Notes: generated from the letters alone by a model not told the origin. A stretch of DNA of 8,661 nucleotides from Oscillospiraceae bacterium (GCA_018055565.1 JAGPHI010000022.1:1-8661); one strand, 5' to 3'; positions 1 to 6,764 are shown, counted from the stretch's first letter. Program-made: numbers and translations.

Positions 1-41
1 GCAAGGGCATGCTGCATCGCTATGCAATGCGCCCGCCTTGC
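1..41 (+). other. Imperfect hairpin upstream of guanine deaminase
   Basis: The first 41 bases fold on themselves. GCAAGG (1-6) pairs with CCTTGC (36-41), GCAT (7-10) with ATGC (27-30), and TGCAT (13-17) with ATGCA (22-26) around a CGCT loop. A GC bulge (11-12) and a GCCCG internal bulge (31-35) interrupt the stem. No T tract follows, so it does not look like an intrinsic terminator. It lies just before the guanine deaminase Shine-Dalgarno and could be a leader structure, an operator or an intercistronic hairpin. The 5' arm starts at the window edge, so the structure may extend further left. Two reading frames that stop at 45-47 and 55-57 could be the tail of an upstream gene, but neither is recognisable. 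Confidence 0.4.
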
Positions 42-64
42 CCATGAGAAAGGATGACACCATT

Positions 65-1336
65 ATGGACGCGACAATCAAAGCAATAAAAGGCCAAATT
101 GTGTATGCGCCTGATTCCGGCACGCTGTGCGTGCACCAAAACAGCTGGATTGTATCCAAAAACGGCTTGGTTGTCGGCATATTTGCCGAGCTGCCGAGCG
201 AATACGCAAACGCCGCGAAAGAAGATTTTGGCGATCGGCTGATTATCCCCGGCCTTGTGGATTTGCATGTGCACGCGCCGCAATACTCGTATCGCGGCAC
301 TGGCATGGATTTAGAGCTGCTTGATTGGCTGGCCACATACACCTTTCCCGAAGAAGCCAAATTTAGCGAGCTTGCTTATGCCGAGCGCGCATACAGCATT
401 TTTGCCGAGGACTTAAAAAAGGGTGCCACCACACGCGCGGCAGTATTTGCCACCGTGCACACCGAGGCCACACTGCTTCTAATGCAGCTTTTGGCGGCAA
501 GCGGCGTGCGCTGCATGGTTGGCAAAGTGAATATGGATCGCAATTGCCCCGATTATATCTGCGAGGACACCGCAGCCTCTCTTGCCGACACGCGGGCGTG
601 GCTGTCTAAATGCCAGCATTACGCGCACGTGCGCCCCATTTTAACGCCGCGTTTCACGCCCACGTGCACCGACGCGCTTTTGCAGGGCTTGGGCGAAATC
701 CAGCGCGAATATGGCATTGCCGTTCAATCGCATTTGTCGGAAAATCCAAGCGAAATTGCATGGGTAAAAGCGCTTTGCCCCGACACCGCCTGCTACGCTG
801 AAAGCTATGCGCGTTTTGGCCTTTTGGGCGGCGATGCCCCCACCATTATGGCGCACTGTGTATACCCCACGCCCGACGAGTTGCAGCTTTTGCAAGAGCG
901 CCACGTGATGGTGGCGCATTGCCCGCAATCGAACATGAACCTTGCCTCGGGCATAGCCCCTGTGCGCAAATATCTAAACAGCGGCATTTGCGTTGGGCTT
1001 GGCACGGATATCGCCGGCGGCGCCAATCTTTCGATGCTGCGCGCAATGGCGGATGCCATTGGCCTGTCGAAGCTGCGCTGGCGGCTTGTGGATCAAAGCG
1101 AAGCGCCACTGACGCTTGCCGAAGTGCTGTTTATGGCCACAAAGGGCGGCGGCGCATTGTTTGGGCGGGTGGGCAGCTTTGAAGAGGGCTATGCGTTTGA
1201 CGCGGTGGTATTAAGTGAAGAACATCTGCCGCATCCGCAGCCCATGTCGATTGAAAACCGTTTAGAGCGCCTAATTTATCTTGCCACAGACCGCGAGGTT
1301 TTGGCAAAATACGCAGATGGCGAGCGCATTAAATAG
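65..1336 (+). CDS. guaD: Guanine deaminase (amidohydrolase family)
   Basis: Predicted to hydrolyse guanine to xanthine and ammonia in the cytosol, supplying substrate to the xanthine dehydrogenase encoded next. The 423-residue protein has the metal-dependent amidohydrolase layout: the HxH zinc motif in DLHVHAP (H68, H70), HLSE at 223-226, the MAH histidine at 264 and the aspartate of GTDIAGG (D315). The stretch after HxH, with GTGMDLELLDWL and YTFPEE at 78-97, is typical of guanine deaminase rather than of chlorohydrolase-type or SsnA-type relatives. RFTPT (196-200) and HCPQSN (285-290) also fit. The ATG at 65 is chosen because AAAGGA lies at 49-54, 10 bases upstream. In-frame starts at 38 (TTG) and 44 (ATG) have no such site. 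The stop is 66 bases before the Mo subunit gene, consistent with one operon. Length matches the family and nothing looks broken. Confidence 0.93.
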   Translation: MDATIKAIKGQIVYAPDSGTLCVHQNSWIVSKNGLVVGIFAELPSEYANAAKEDFGDRLIIPGLVDLHVHAPQYSYRGTGMDLELLDWLATYTFPEEAKFSELAYAERAYSIFAEDLKKGATTRAAVFATVHTEATLLLMQLLAASGVRCMVGKVNMDRNCPDYICEDTAASLADTRAWLSKCQHYAHVRPILTPRFTPTCTDALLQGLGEIQREYGIAVQSHLSENPSEIAWVKALCPDTACYAESYARFGLLGGDAPTIMAHCVYPTPDELQLLQERHVMVAHCPQSNMNLASGIAPVRKYLNSGICVGLGTDIAGGANLSMLRAMADAIGLSKLRWRLVDQSEAPLTLAEVLFMATKGGGALFGRVGSFEEGYAFDAVVLSEEHLPHPQPMSIENRLERLIYLATDREVLAKYADGERIK

Positions 1337-1341
1337 CCATT

Positions 1342-1370
1342 TATCGCAAAAGCGCGCATGGCGCGCGATA
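1342..1370 (+). other. Intercistronic hairpin between guaD and xdhA
   Basis: The 66-base gap contains GCGCGC (1352-1357) and GCGCGC (1361-1366) around an ATG loop, extended by TATC (1342-1345) pairing with GATA (1367-1370) across a bulge on the left arm. No T run follows. It is therefore more likely an RNA processing or stability element, or a chance GC-rich fold, than a terminator. The xdhA Shine-Dalgarno (AGGAAGGGG, 1386-1394) lies downstream and outside the fold. Confidence 0.4.
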
Positions 1371-1402
1371 GATACAGATTGTGTTAGGAAGGGGTATCCG
1401 TT

Positions 1403-3691
1403 ATGAGCATCGGCAAAAGCATCCCTCGCGTGGACGCATATGAAAAGGTTACGGGCGGCGCCAAATACACGGATGACTTGCTGCCGCGGGGCGCGCTTGT
1501 GGCAAAGGTGGTGCATAGCACCATTGCAAACGGCCTTGTAAAAAGCATCGACATCGAAAAAGCGATGGCCGTGCCGGGCGTAGTAAAGATTTTCACCTGC
1601 TTTGATGTGCCAGATATCCAGTTTCCCACCGCAGGCCATCCGTGGAGCGTGGAAACGGCGCACCAAGACATTGCCGACCGCAAGCTGTTAAACCGCCGCG
1701 TGCGCATTTACGGCGATGATATCGCCGCCGTTGTGGCCGAGGACGATGTGGCCGCTGCGCGCGCCGCACGTTTAATTGCCGTGGAATATGAGGAATATCC
1801 CGCATACACCACGCCCGAACAGGCGATGGCCGAGGGCGCTGTGCCCATTCACGACGAACGGCCTGGCAATATCATCGTGCATAGCAAATGGGCCAACGGC
1901 ACCGAAAGCTTTGCCGATGCCGTGGCAGGCAAGGATGTGCAAATTTTTGAAGAACGCTATCACACACAAACCGTGCAGCACTGCCATATCGAGCTGCCCG
2001 TATCCCACGCATATATGGAAAATAATCGCATTATCGTGGTATCTTCTACCCAGATTCCGCATATTATGCGCCGCGTTATCGGGCAGGCACTGGGCATTCC
2101 GTTTGGGCGCATCCGCGTGATAAAGCCCTATATCGGCGGCGGCTTTGGCAATAAACAGGACGTTTTATATGAGCCGCTAAACGCATACCTCAGCATGCAG
2201 CTGGGCGGGCGGCTGGTAAAGCTGGAAATCTCGCGCGAGGAAACATTGGCGTGCACGCGCGTGCGCCATGCCATTGATTTCAGCCTTAAAACCGCTGTTC
2301 GCCCCGATGGGCGGCTGGTGGCAAGGCAATTGACAGCTGTGTCCAATCAAGGCGGCTACGCCAGCCATGCGCACGCCATTGTGGCCAACGCCACCAACGA
2401 ATTTCGGCATTTATATCAAGAAGAAGCCTGCATGCAGGCCGACGCATATACCGTATACACCAATATAGCCACGGGCGGCGCCATGCGCGGCTATGGCATC
2501 CCGCAGGCCAGCTTTGCGCAGGAAGCGCATATGGACGATATTGCAAAGGCCCTCGGGCTTGACCCGATTGCCCTGCGCCTTAAAAACTGCATGCAGCTGG
2601 GCTATGCCGACCCAGGCACCAAAATTACTTGCCATTCCAGCGGCCTTACGGAATGCATCCGAAAAGGGCAGGAATACATTCACTGGGACGAAAAGCGCAA
2701 GGCGTATGCCGCCGACACAGGGCCTGTGCGCCGCGGCGTAGGCATGGCGATTTTCAGCTATAAAACAGGCGTTTATCCCATCTCGCTGGAAACGGCCTCC
2801 GCGCGCATGGTGCTAAACCAAGACGGCTCCGCGCAAGTGCAAATGGGCGCAACCGAAATCGGGCAGGGCGCAGACACCGTGTTTACCCAAATTGCCAGCG
2901 ACGAAAGCGGCATTTGCCTTGAAAACATTCATCTTGTATCCACACAAGACACCGACATCACCCCCTTTGATACAGGCGCTTATGCCAGCCGCCAAACCTA
3001 TGTGTCGGGCATGGCGCTGCGAAAAACCGCCGCGCTGTTTAAACAAAACATTTTACAATACGCCGAGTTTTTAACCGGGCGCGACCCCGACACGATGGAC
3101 GTGTGCGCCAGCAACGTGGTGCTGCGCGCAGACGGCAGCGTGCTGATGAGCCTTGAAAGCCTTGCGATGGAAGCGTTTTACTCTTTGCGCAAAACGCAGC
3201 ACATCACCGCAGAAGCCACACATCATTGCACCGACAACACCTATTCGTTTGGCGCTTGCTTTGCGGATATCAAGGTGGATATTCCGCTTGGCAAAATTGA
3301 GATTGTCAACATTATCAACGTGCACGATTCGGGCGTGTTAATCAATCCAAAGCTGGCCGAAGCACAGGTGCACGGCGGCATGAGCATGGGCGTTGGCTAT
3401 GCGCTGGGCGAGCAGCTTTTATTTGACGAAAAGGCGCGCTGCCTGAACGACAATCTTTTAGACTACAAGTTGCCCACCGCAATGGACACACCGGATTTTA
3501 CAGTGGATTTTGTGCAAACGGTGGACCCAACCGGCCCGTACGGCAATAAATCTCTGGGCGAGCCGCCCGCCATTCCGCCCGCAGGCGCCATCCGCAATGC
3601 GCTTTTGCACGCCACGGGCGTTGCGGTGAACAGCCTGCCCTTAAACCCGCAAAAGCTGGTGGAGCATTTCGCAGCCGCCGGGCTGCTATAA
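1403..3691 (+). CDS. xdhA: Xanthine dehydrogenase, molybdenum-binding subunit
   Basis: Catalytic subunit of a three-subunit molybdenum hydroxylase that oxidises hypoxanthine and xanthine, ending in urate. The 762-residue protein is close to the E. coli XdhA length and has the expected order of motifs: the small alpha/beta hammerhead domain (GGAKYTDDL near residue 18), the cofactor-binding GGGFGNKQ (245-252), MRGYG with R362, the cofactor-contacting GQG in GATEIGQGAD (487-489), and GEPP with the catalytic base E720. Bovine xanthine oxidoreductase has a substrate-binding glutamate (E802) at the end of its GGGFG motif; here the aligned residue is Q252, which I recall is also glutamine in E. coli XdhA. 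The ATG at 1403 follows a good ribosome-binding site at 1386-1394. The stop codon overlaps the AGGAGG of the next gene, suggesting translational coupling to the FAD subunit. Purine specificity is inferred from similarity to XdhA and from the guaD neighbour. Confidence 0.93.
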   Translation: MSIGKSIPRVDAYEKVTGGAKYTDDLLPRGALVAKVVHSTIANGLVKSIDIEKAMAVPGVVKIFTCFDVPDIQFPTAGHPWSVETAHQDIADRKLLNRRVRIYGDDIAAVVAEDDVAAARAARLIAVEYEEYPAYTTPEQAMAEGAVPIHDERPGNIIVHSKWANGTESFADAVAGKDVQIFEERYHTQTVQHCHIELPVSHAYMENNRIIVVSSTQIPHIMRRVIGQALGIPFGRIRVIKPYIGGGFGNKQDVLYEPLNAYLSMQLGGRLVKLEISREETLACTRVRHAIDFSLKTAVRPDGRLVARQLTAVSNQGGYASHAHAIVANATNEFRHLYQEEACMQADAYTVYTNIATGGAMRGYGIPQASFAQEAHMDDIAKALGLDPIALRLKNCMQLGYADPGTKITCHSSGLTECIRKGQEYIHWDEKRKAYAADTGPVRRGVGMAIFSYKTGVYPISLETASARMVLNQDGSAQVQMGATEIGQGADTVFTQIASDESGICLENIHLVSTQDTDITPFDTGAYASRQTYVSGMALRKTAALFKQNILQYAEFLTGRDPDTMDVCASNVVLRADGSVLMSLESLAMEAFYSLRKTQHITAEATHHCTDNTYSFGACFADIKVDIPLGKIEIVNIINVHDSGVLINPKLAEAQVHGGMSMGVGYALGEQLLFDEKARCLNDNLLDYKLPTAMDTPDFTVDFVQTVDPTGPYGNKSLGEPPAIPPAGAIRNALLHATGVAVNSLPLNPQKLVEHFAAAGLL

Positions 3692-3703
3692 GGAGGCAAA
3701 GCG

Positions 3704-4585
3704 ATGTATGATATAGATTCCATCCTGCAAGCACACGATATCCAAGAGGCCATTAACGCGCTTGCCGCCGACGAGGGCGCTGTGCTCATTTCTGGCGGCA
3801 GCGACGTGCTGATTAAAATCCGCGAGGGGAAGCTTGCGGGCAGCCGCCTTGTCAGTATTCACGATATCAGCGCCTTAAAAGGCGTTTCGATGCAAGGGGA
3901 TGGCACGCTAGTAATCGGCGCCGCCACCAGCTTTGCGCACATTACGCAAAACCCATTGATTCAAAAGCACATTCCGGCGCTGGGCGCAGCGGTGGATCAA
4001 GTGGGCGGGCCGCAAATTCGCAATATCGGCACCATCGGCGGCAATGTGTGCAACGGTGTAACCAGCGCCGACAGCGCCAGCACCTTGTTTGTGCTGAATG
4101 CCAAGCTGCACCTTGTGGGCAAAAACGGCGAGCGCACTGTGCCCATTGCCGAATTTTACGCAGGGCCTGGGCGCACCGTGCGTGCGCACGATGAAATTTT
4201 GACCGAAATTTGCATCGACAAGGCCGATTATGCAGGCTTTGGCGCACATTACATCAAATATGCACAGCGCAATGCTATGGACATCGCCACTTTAGGCTGC
4301 GCCGTCAATGTGCGCCTTTCGGCCGATAAACGCATTATCGAGGATGTGCGCCTTGCGTTTGGCGTGGCAGGGCCTGTGCCCATGCGCTGCCCAAAGGCCG
4401 AGGCCGCCATTAACGGCCGCCCCGTATGCGAAGAAAGCATAGCCGCCATAGGCGATATCGCCGTTACCGAGGTTTCGCCGCGCACAAGCTGGCGCGCATC
4501 GAAGGAATTTCGCTTACAGCTTGTGCGGGAACTAAGCTGCCGCGTGCTGCGCCGTGCCATTGAAAATGCAGGCGGGTGCGTTTAA
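3704..4585 (+). CDS. xdhB: Xanthine dehydrogenase, FAD-binding subunit
   Basis: Flavin subunit that takes electrons from the iron-sulfur subunit and normally hands them to NAD+. The 293 residues match the E. coli XdhB length (about 292). Visible signatures are the FAD-binding GGSDVL (31-36) and the phosphate-contacting segment RNIGTIGGNVCNG (106-118) followed by TSADSA (120-125), both typical of the CO dehydrogenase/xanthine dehydrogenase flavoprotein family. The C-terminal domain carries WRASKEFRL (263-271), shared with XdhB proteins. AGGAGG (3691-3696) overlaps the xdhA stop and sits 7 bases before the ATG at 3704, so tight co-translation is expected. A separate FAD subunit argues for a soluble dehydrogenase over an enzyme that uses only a quinone or ferredoxin partner, although the electron acceptor cannot be read from sequence. 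Confidence 0.93.
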   Translation: MYDIDSILQAHDIQEAINALAADEGAVLISGGSDVLIKIREGKLAGSRLVSIHDISALKGVSMQGDGTLVIGAATSFAHITQNPLIQKHIPALGAAVDQVGGPQIRNIGTIGGNVCNGVTSADSASTLFVLNAKLHLVGKNGERTVPIAEFYAGPGRTVRAHDEILTEICIDKADYAGFGAHYIKYAQRNAMDIATLGCAVNVRLSADKRIIEDVRLAFGVAGPVPMRCPKAEAAINGRPVCEESIAAIGDIAVTEVSPRTSWRASKEFRLQLVRELSCRVLRRAIENAGGCV

Positions 4586-4586
4586 C

Positions 4587-4644
4587 CGATTGCGCCGGCG
4601 CGCGGCCCTATGCCGTTTGCCAAAGCAAGCGATTGGCGCAATTG
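4587..4644 (+). other. Inverted repeat in the xdhB-xdhC gap
   Basis: The 75-base gap contains ATTGCGCC (4589-4596) and its exact reverse complement GGCGCAAT (4635-4642). One more G-T pair and one C-G pair (4587/4644) extend it to 10 bp around a long loop. A competing small hairpin pairs GCCAA (4619-4623) with TTGGC (4633-4637). Neither is followed by a T tract, and the xdhC ribosome-binding site begins a few bases later, so the fold could affect relative expression of the FeS subunit. The same arm sequence recurs in two other gaps of this window. Confidence 0.3.
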
Positions 4645-4660
4645 CAACAAAGGAAGGTTG

Positions 4661-5158
4661 ATGAAATTTATGCTGAAAATACTGCATTTTACCTTAAATG
4701 GCAAATCGGTTGAAACCGCCTGTGATGAACGCGCAAGCCTGCTGGAACTTTTGCGCGAGCTTGGCTGCACCAGCGTGAAAAAAGGCTGCGAAGTGGGCGA
4801 GTGCGGCGCATGCACCGTTTTGGTAAACGGTGAAGCCATCGACAGCTGCATCTATCTTGCGCTTTGGGCCGAAGGCAAAACCGTGCTGACCGTAGAGGGC
4901 TTAAAAGCCGCAGACGGCACGCTGAGCCCTATCCAAATTGCTTTTATCGAGCAAGCCGCCGTGCAATGCGGCTTTTGCACGCCGGGGCTGATTATGACGG
5001 CCGTGGAAATTGTGGGCACAGGCCGCCGCTATACGCGCGAAGAACTGCGCAAACTGATTAGTGGGCATCTGTGCCGCTGCACAGGCTATCAAAACATTTT
5101 AAACGCGCTTGAACAAATTGTGGATGAGGCATATAAGGCAAGCGAACAAAACGCCTAA
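4661..5158 (+). CDS. xdhC: Xanthine dehydrogenase, 2x[2Fe-2S] iron-sulfur subunit
   Basis: Electron-transfer subunit linking the Mo centre to FAD. The 165-residue protein has the two domains expected for this family. A plant-type ferredoxin domain has cysteines C43, C48, C51 and C63 in the pattern GCEVGECGAC...DSC. An alpha-helical [2Fe-2S]-binding domain has C103, C106, C138 and C140 in QCGFCTPG and LCRCTGYQ. All eight ligands are present, so the chain should be functional. AAGGAAGG (4650-4657) precedes the ATG at 4661; a second in-frame ATG at 4670 would remove three residues. An in-frame ATG at 4610 exists but lacks a ribosome-binding site and would add a non-conserved extension. In the E. 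coli naming used here xdhC is the FeS subunit, not the XdhC/CoxI accessory protein found in other operons. It is the last enzyme subunit gene; a 163-base gap follows. Confidence 0.93.
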   Translation: MKFMLKILHFTLNGKSVETACDERASLLELLRELGCTSVKKGCEVGECGACTVLVNGEAIDSCIYLALWAEGKTVLTVEGLKAADGTLSPIQIAFIEQAAVQCGFCTPGLIMTAVEIVGTGRRYTREELRKLISGHLCRCTGYQNILNALEQIVDEAYKASEQNA

Positions 5159-5215
5159 AGCCCCGCGCACAAGGGCGTTTGCGGCTGCGTTTTTATAAGC
5201 GCTGCAAATTCTTTT

Positions 5216-5243
5216 TATTGCGCCGCACTTTTGCGGCGCAATA
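5216..5243 (+). terminator. Strong hairpin after xdhC, possible terminator
   Basis: TATTGCGCCGC (5216-5226) and GCGGCGCAATA (5233-5243) form a perfect 11-bp stem with a six-base ACTTTT loop, 58 bases after the xdhC stop. The sequence after the stem is TATATGG rather than a run of T, so intrinsic termination would be weak. T-rich stretches occur upstream of it (5190-5194 and 5212-5216). It may mark the end of the guaD-xdh transcript, attenuate read-through into the cofactor genes, or protect the 3' end of the mRNA. Confidence 0.45.
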
Positions 5244-5252
5244 TATGGCCCC

Positions 5253-5278
5253 GCGTTATTCTTGCGCAAGAATAACGC
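5253..5278. promoter_or_regulatory. Perfect 26-bp palindrome, candidate ModE-type operator
   Basis: GCGTTATTCTTGC (5253-5265) is followed directly by its exact reverse complement (5266-5278). The outer half-sites CGTTAT and ATAACG span 24 bp (5254-5277). As I recall them, E. coli ModE operators such as the one before modA have CGTTAT-like and ATAACG-like ends over a similar span. The palindrome lies 44 bases before a gene encoding a ModE-type DNA-binding domain and abuts TATAAG (5281-5286), which could be a -10 element. Binding here could repress the downstream genes. In RNA it could also form a hairpin. The identity of the bound protein is inferred, not shown. Confidence 0.55.
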
Positions 5279-5280
5279 AT

Positions 5281-5286
5281 TATAAG
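5281..5286 (+). promoter_or_regulatory. Possible -10 element of the regulator/cofactor operon
   Basis: TATAAG matches the sigma-A -10 consensus at five of six positions and lies 35 bases before the regulator start codon. No good -35 box is present at 16-18 bases; that region is occupied by the palindrome. Such an arrangement would suit a promoter blocked or controlled by a protein on the palindrome. The surrounding TTATAAGCGC (5280-5289) is an exact direct repeat of 5193-5202 in the same gap. The call is weak without transcript data. Confidence 0.3.
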
Positions 5287-5321
5287 CGCATCCCCCTATT
5301 TTACCATAGCGAAAGGCGGCC

Positions 5322-5699
5322 GTGCATATGCAGCATCTTCATTACGCGCTAAAGCTCACGCTTTTGCGCGACGAAAGCTTTTTTGGGCCGGGCGTGGCCG
5401 AGCTTTTGCAGCGCACTGCCCGCTGCGGCTCTTTGCATGCGGCATGCGCCGAAATGCATATGGCCTACAGCAAGGCATGGCGCGTATTAAAAAAAGCCGA
5501 AGCCGCGCTGGGCTATCCGCTTTTAAACGGGCGGGCAGGCGGCGCGGGCGGCGGGCACAGCAGCGTTACGCCCGAGGCATTGGCCTTTCTTGCGCGTTAC
5601 GAGGCGTTTAACACAGAGATGCAAGCGGCGGCAAGCAAGGCGTTTGCGCGGCATTTTGCGCACGAGAAAGGACAGGAAAGCCCAAATGAAGCTTATTAA
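5322..5699 (+). CDS. ModE N-terminal-type winged-helix regulator, no molybdate-binding domain
   Basis: A 125-residue DNA-binding protein resembling only the N-terminal half of ModE. FFGPGVAELL (20-29) and GSLHAACAEMHMAYSKAW (36-53) form the LysR/ModE-like helix-turn-helix. RAGGAGGG (71-78) corresponds to the glycine-rich wing (RATGGKGGGG in E. coli ModE), followed by VTPEALAFLARY (82-93). Full ModE is about 260 residues and carries two molybdate-binding (TOBE/Mop) modules; these are absent, and the frame ends normally, so this is a recognised short form rather than a visible truncation. GTG at 5322 fits GAAAGG (5311-5316) best; ATG at 5328 is an alternative. The gene overlaps the next by 14 bases, indicating coupled translation. 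The ligand it senses, if any, is unknown. Neighbours point to molybdenum or cofactor-dependent control, possibly through the palindrome upstream. Confidence 0.85.
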   Translation: MHMQHLHYALKLTLLRDESFFGPGVAELLQRTARCGSLHAACAEMHMAYSKAWRVLKKAEAALGYPLLNGRAGGAGGGHSSVTPEALAFLARYEAFNTEMQAAASKAFARHFAHEKGQESPNEAY

Positions 5700-6708
5700 A
5701 ACCGAAGACGCGGTAGGGCATGTGCTTTGCCACGATTTAACACAAATTATTAAAGGCGTAACGAAAGACGCACGCTTTCGCAAGGGGCATATTGTTACGC
5801 AAAGCGACATCCCTGTTTTGCTGTCGATGGGCAAGGAAAGCCTGTATGTCTTTACGCGCGAGACGGGCTTTTTGCATGAGGACGAAGCCGCGCTGCGGCT
5901 TTGCGCCTTTTGCAAAAACAAGGATATGCAAAGCGGCGAAATTAAAGAGGGCAAAATAGAGCTGTTTGCCGATTGTGACGGGCTTTTGGTATACGATACC
6001 GCCCTGCTGGCGCAAATTAATTCGATTGGCGAAATTTCGATTGCGGCGCGCAGCAACTATTATCCTGTGCAAAAGGGCGATAAGCTGGCCGGCATGCGCG
6101 TGATACCGCTGATGATTGCAGAGCAGCAGCTGCTGTTTGCCGAAAGCCTTTGCCAAAACGCACCGCTTTTTACGCTTTTACCATACCAAAAACTGCGCTT
6201 TGGCGTAGTGGCTACCGGCAACGAAATTGCAAAAAAGCGCATCGCAGACACCTTTTCCCCCGTGGTAATCGACAAGCTTGCCGCCTTTGGCGGCACGTGC
6301 ATCGGCGTAACACAGCCGGGCGACGACCGCGATGCCATCGCCGCGGATATCCGCGCATTTTATCAAAACGGTGCCGATTTGGTGGTGTGCACAGGCGGCA
6401 TGAGCGTAGACCCAGACGACCGCACGCCCGCCGCCATTTGCGCAGCAGGTGCCGACATCGTTGCCTATGGCGCGCCCGTGCTGCCGGGTGCCATGTTTTT
6501 GGTGGGCTATTATCAAGGCAAGCCCCTTTTGGGCCTGCCGGGCTGTGTGATGTATGCAAAGCGCACCGTGCTGGATTTGGTGCTGCCGCGCGTGTTTGCA
6601 GGGCTGCCCATCACAAAAAGCGACCTTGTCAACATGGGCGCGGGCGGGCTTTGCCTCAATTGCGCCGTTTGCCATTTCCCCAATTGCTCGTTTGGCAAAA
6701 CGATGTAA
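5686..6708 (+). CDS. MoeA-like molybdopterin-binding protein with C-terminal cysteine cluster
   Basis: The 340-residue protein contains a MogA/MoeA-type molybdopterin-binding domain. FGVVATGNEI (172-181), VVCTGGMSVDPDDRTP (233-248), PVLPGAM (264-270) and LLGLPGCVMYA (281-291) are the family's cofactor-binding and fold motifs. The N-terminal part (about 1-165) is not typical MoeA, and the protein is shorter than the roughly 400 residues of MoeA. The C-terminus ends in a compact cysteine motif, C323-x2-C326-x2-C329-x4-C334; another CxxC lies at 73-76. These could bind zinc or an iron-sulfur cluster. Such proteins are found near molybdenum hydroxylase genes in anaerobic Firmicutes; the exact role (metal insertion, cofactor carrier or sensing) is not settled by sequence. 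ATG 5686 is chosen because AGGA (5674-5677) sits 8 bases upstream; longer in-frame starts lie inside the regulator gene. It overlaps the regulator by 14 bases. Confidence 0.85.
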   Translation: MKLIKTEDAVGHVLCHDLTQIIKGVTKDARFRKGHIVTQSDIPVLLSMGKESLYVFTRETGFLHEDEAALRLCAFCKNKDMQSGEIKEGKIELFADCDGLLVYDTALLAQINSIGEISIAARSNYYPVQKGDKLAGMRVIPLMIAEQQLLFAESLCQNAPLFTLLPYQKLRFGVVATGNEIAKKRIADTFSPVVIDKLAAFGGTCIGVTQPGDDRDAIAADIRAFYQNGADLVVCTGGMSVDPDDRTPAAICAAGADIVAYGAPVLPGAMFLVGYYQGKPLLGLPGCVMYAKRTVLDLVLPRVFAGLPITKSDLVNMGAGGLCLNCAVCHFPNCSFGKTM

Positions 6709-6725
6709 AGGCGAAATGCCCGTTT

Positions 6726-6731
6726 TATAAT
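6726..6731 (+). promoter_or_regulatory. Consensus -10 hexamer before moaC
   Basis: TATAAT, a perfect sigma-A -10 hexamer, lies in the AT-rich 56-base gap between the MoeA-like gene and moaC, 33 bases before the moaC ATG. The best-spaced upstream hexamer (ATGTAA, 6703-6708, 17-base spacer) is a poor -35. TTGGCA (6692-6697) is a better -35 but is 28 bases away. An internal promoter for moaC-moaA is possible but not established; the gap is short enough for simple read-through. Confidence 0.3.
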
Positions 6732-6764
6732 GAACTGTAATTGATTTTTATAAAGGAGCGCTGT

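Noticed and set aside
1..57. Possible 3' end of an upstream gene (frames stopping at 45-47 or 55-57)
   Set aside because: Only 14-18 residues are visible, none recognisable, and the same bases form a hairpin. It cannot be supported from this window.
641..1109. Open frames on the - strand inside guaD
   Set aside because: They are antisense shadows of a strongly supported gene, with no family motifs and no ribosome-binding sites, arising from the GC-rich third-position bias.
4610..4660. N-terminal extension of the FeS subunit from an ATG at 4610
   Set aside because: No ribosome-binding site precedes it, the extra residues are not ferredoxin-like, and a good site precedes ATG 4661.
5159..5195. 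Intrinsic terminator directly after xdhC
   Set aside because: A T run exists at 5190-5194, but the possible stems before it (for example CCGC 5163-5166 with GCGG 5181-5184) are short and compete with one another, so a terminator is not convincing here.
5523..6056. A 177-residue - strand open frame across the regulator and MoeA-like genes
   Set aside because: It lies opposite two overlapping genes with clear family motifs, has no recognisable domain and spans their junction.
6150..6740. A 196-residue + strand frame within the MoeA-like gene
   Set aside because: Arg/His-rich composition typical of an out-of-frame translation; the other frame contains the molybdopterin-binding motifs.
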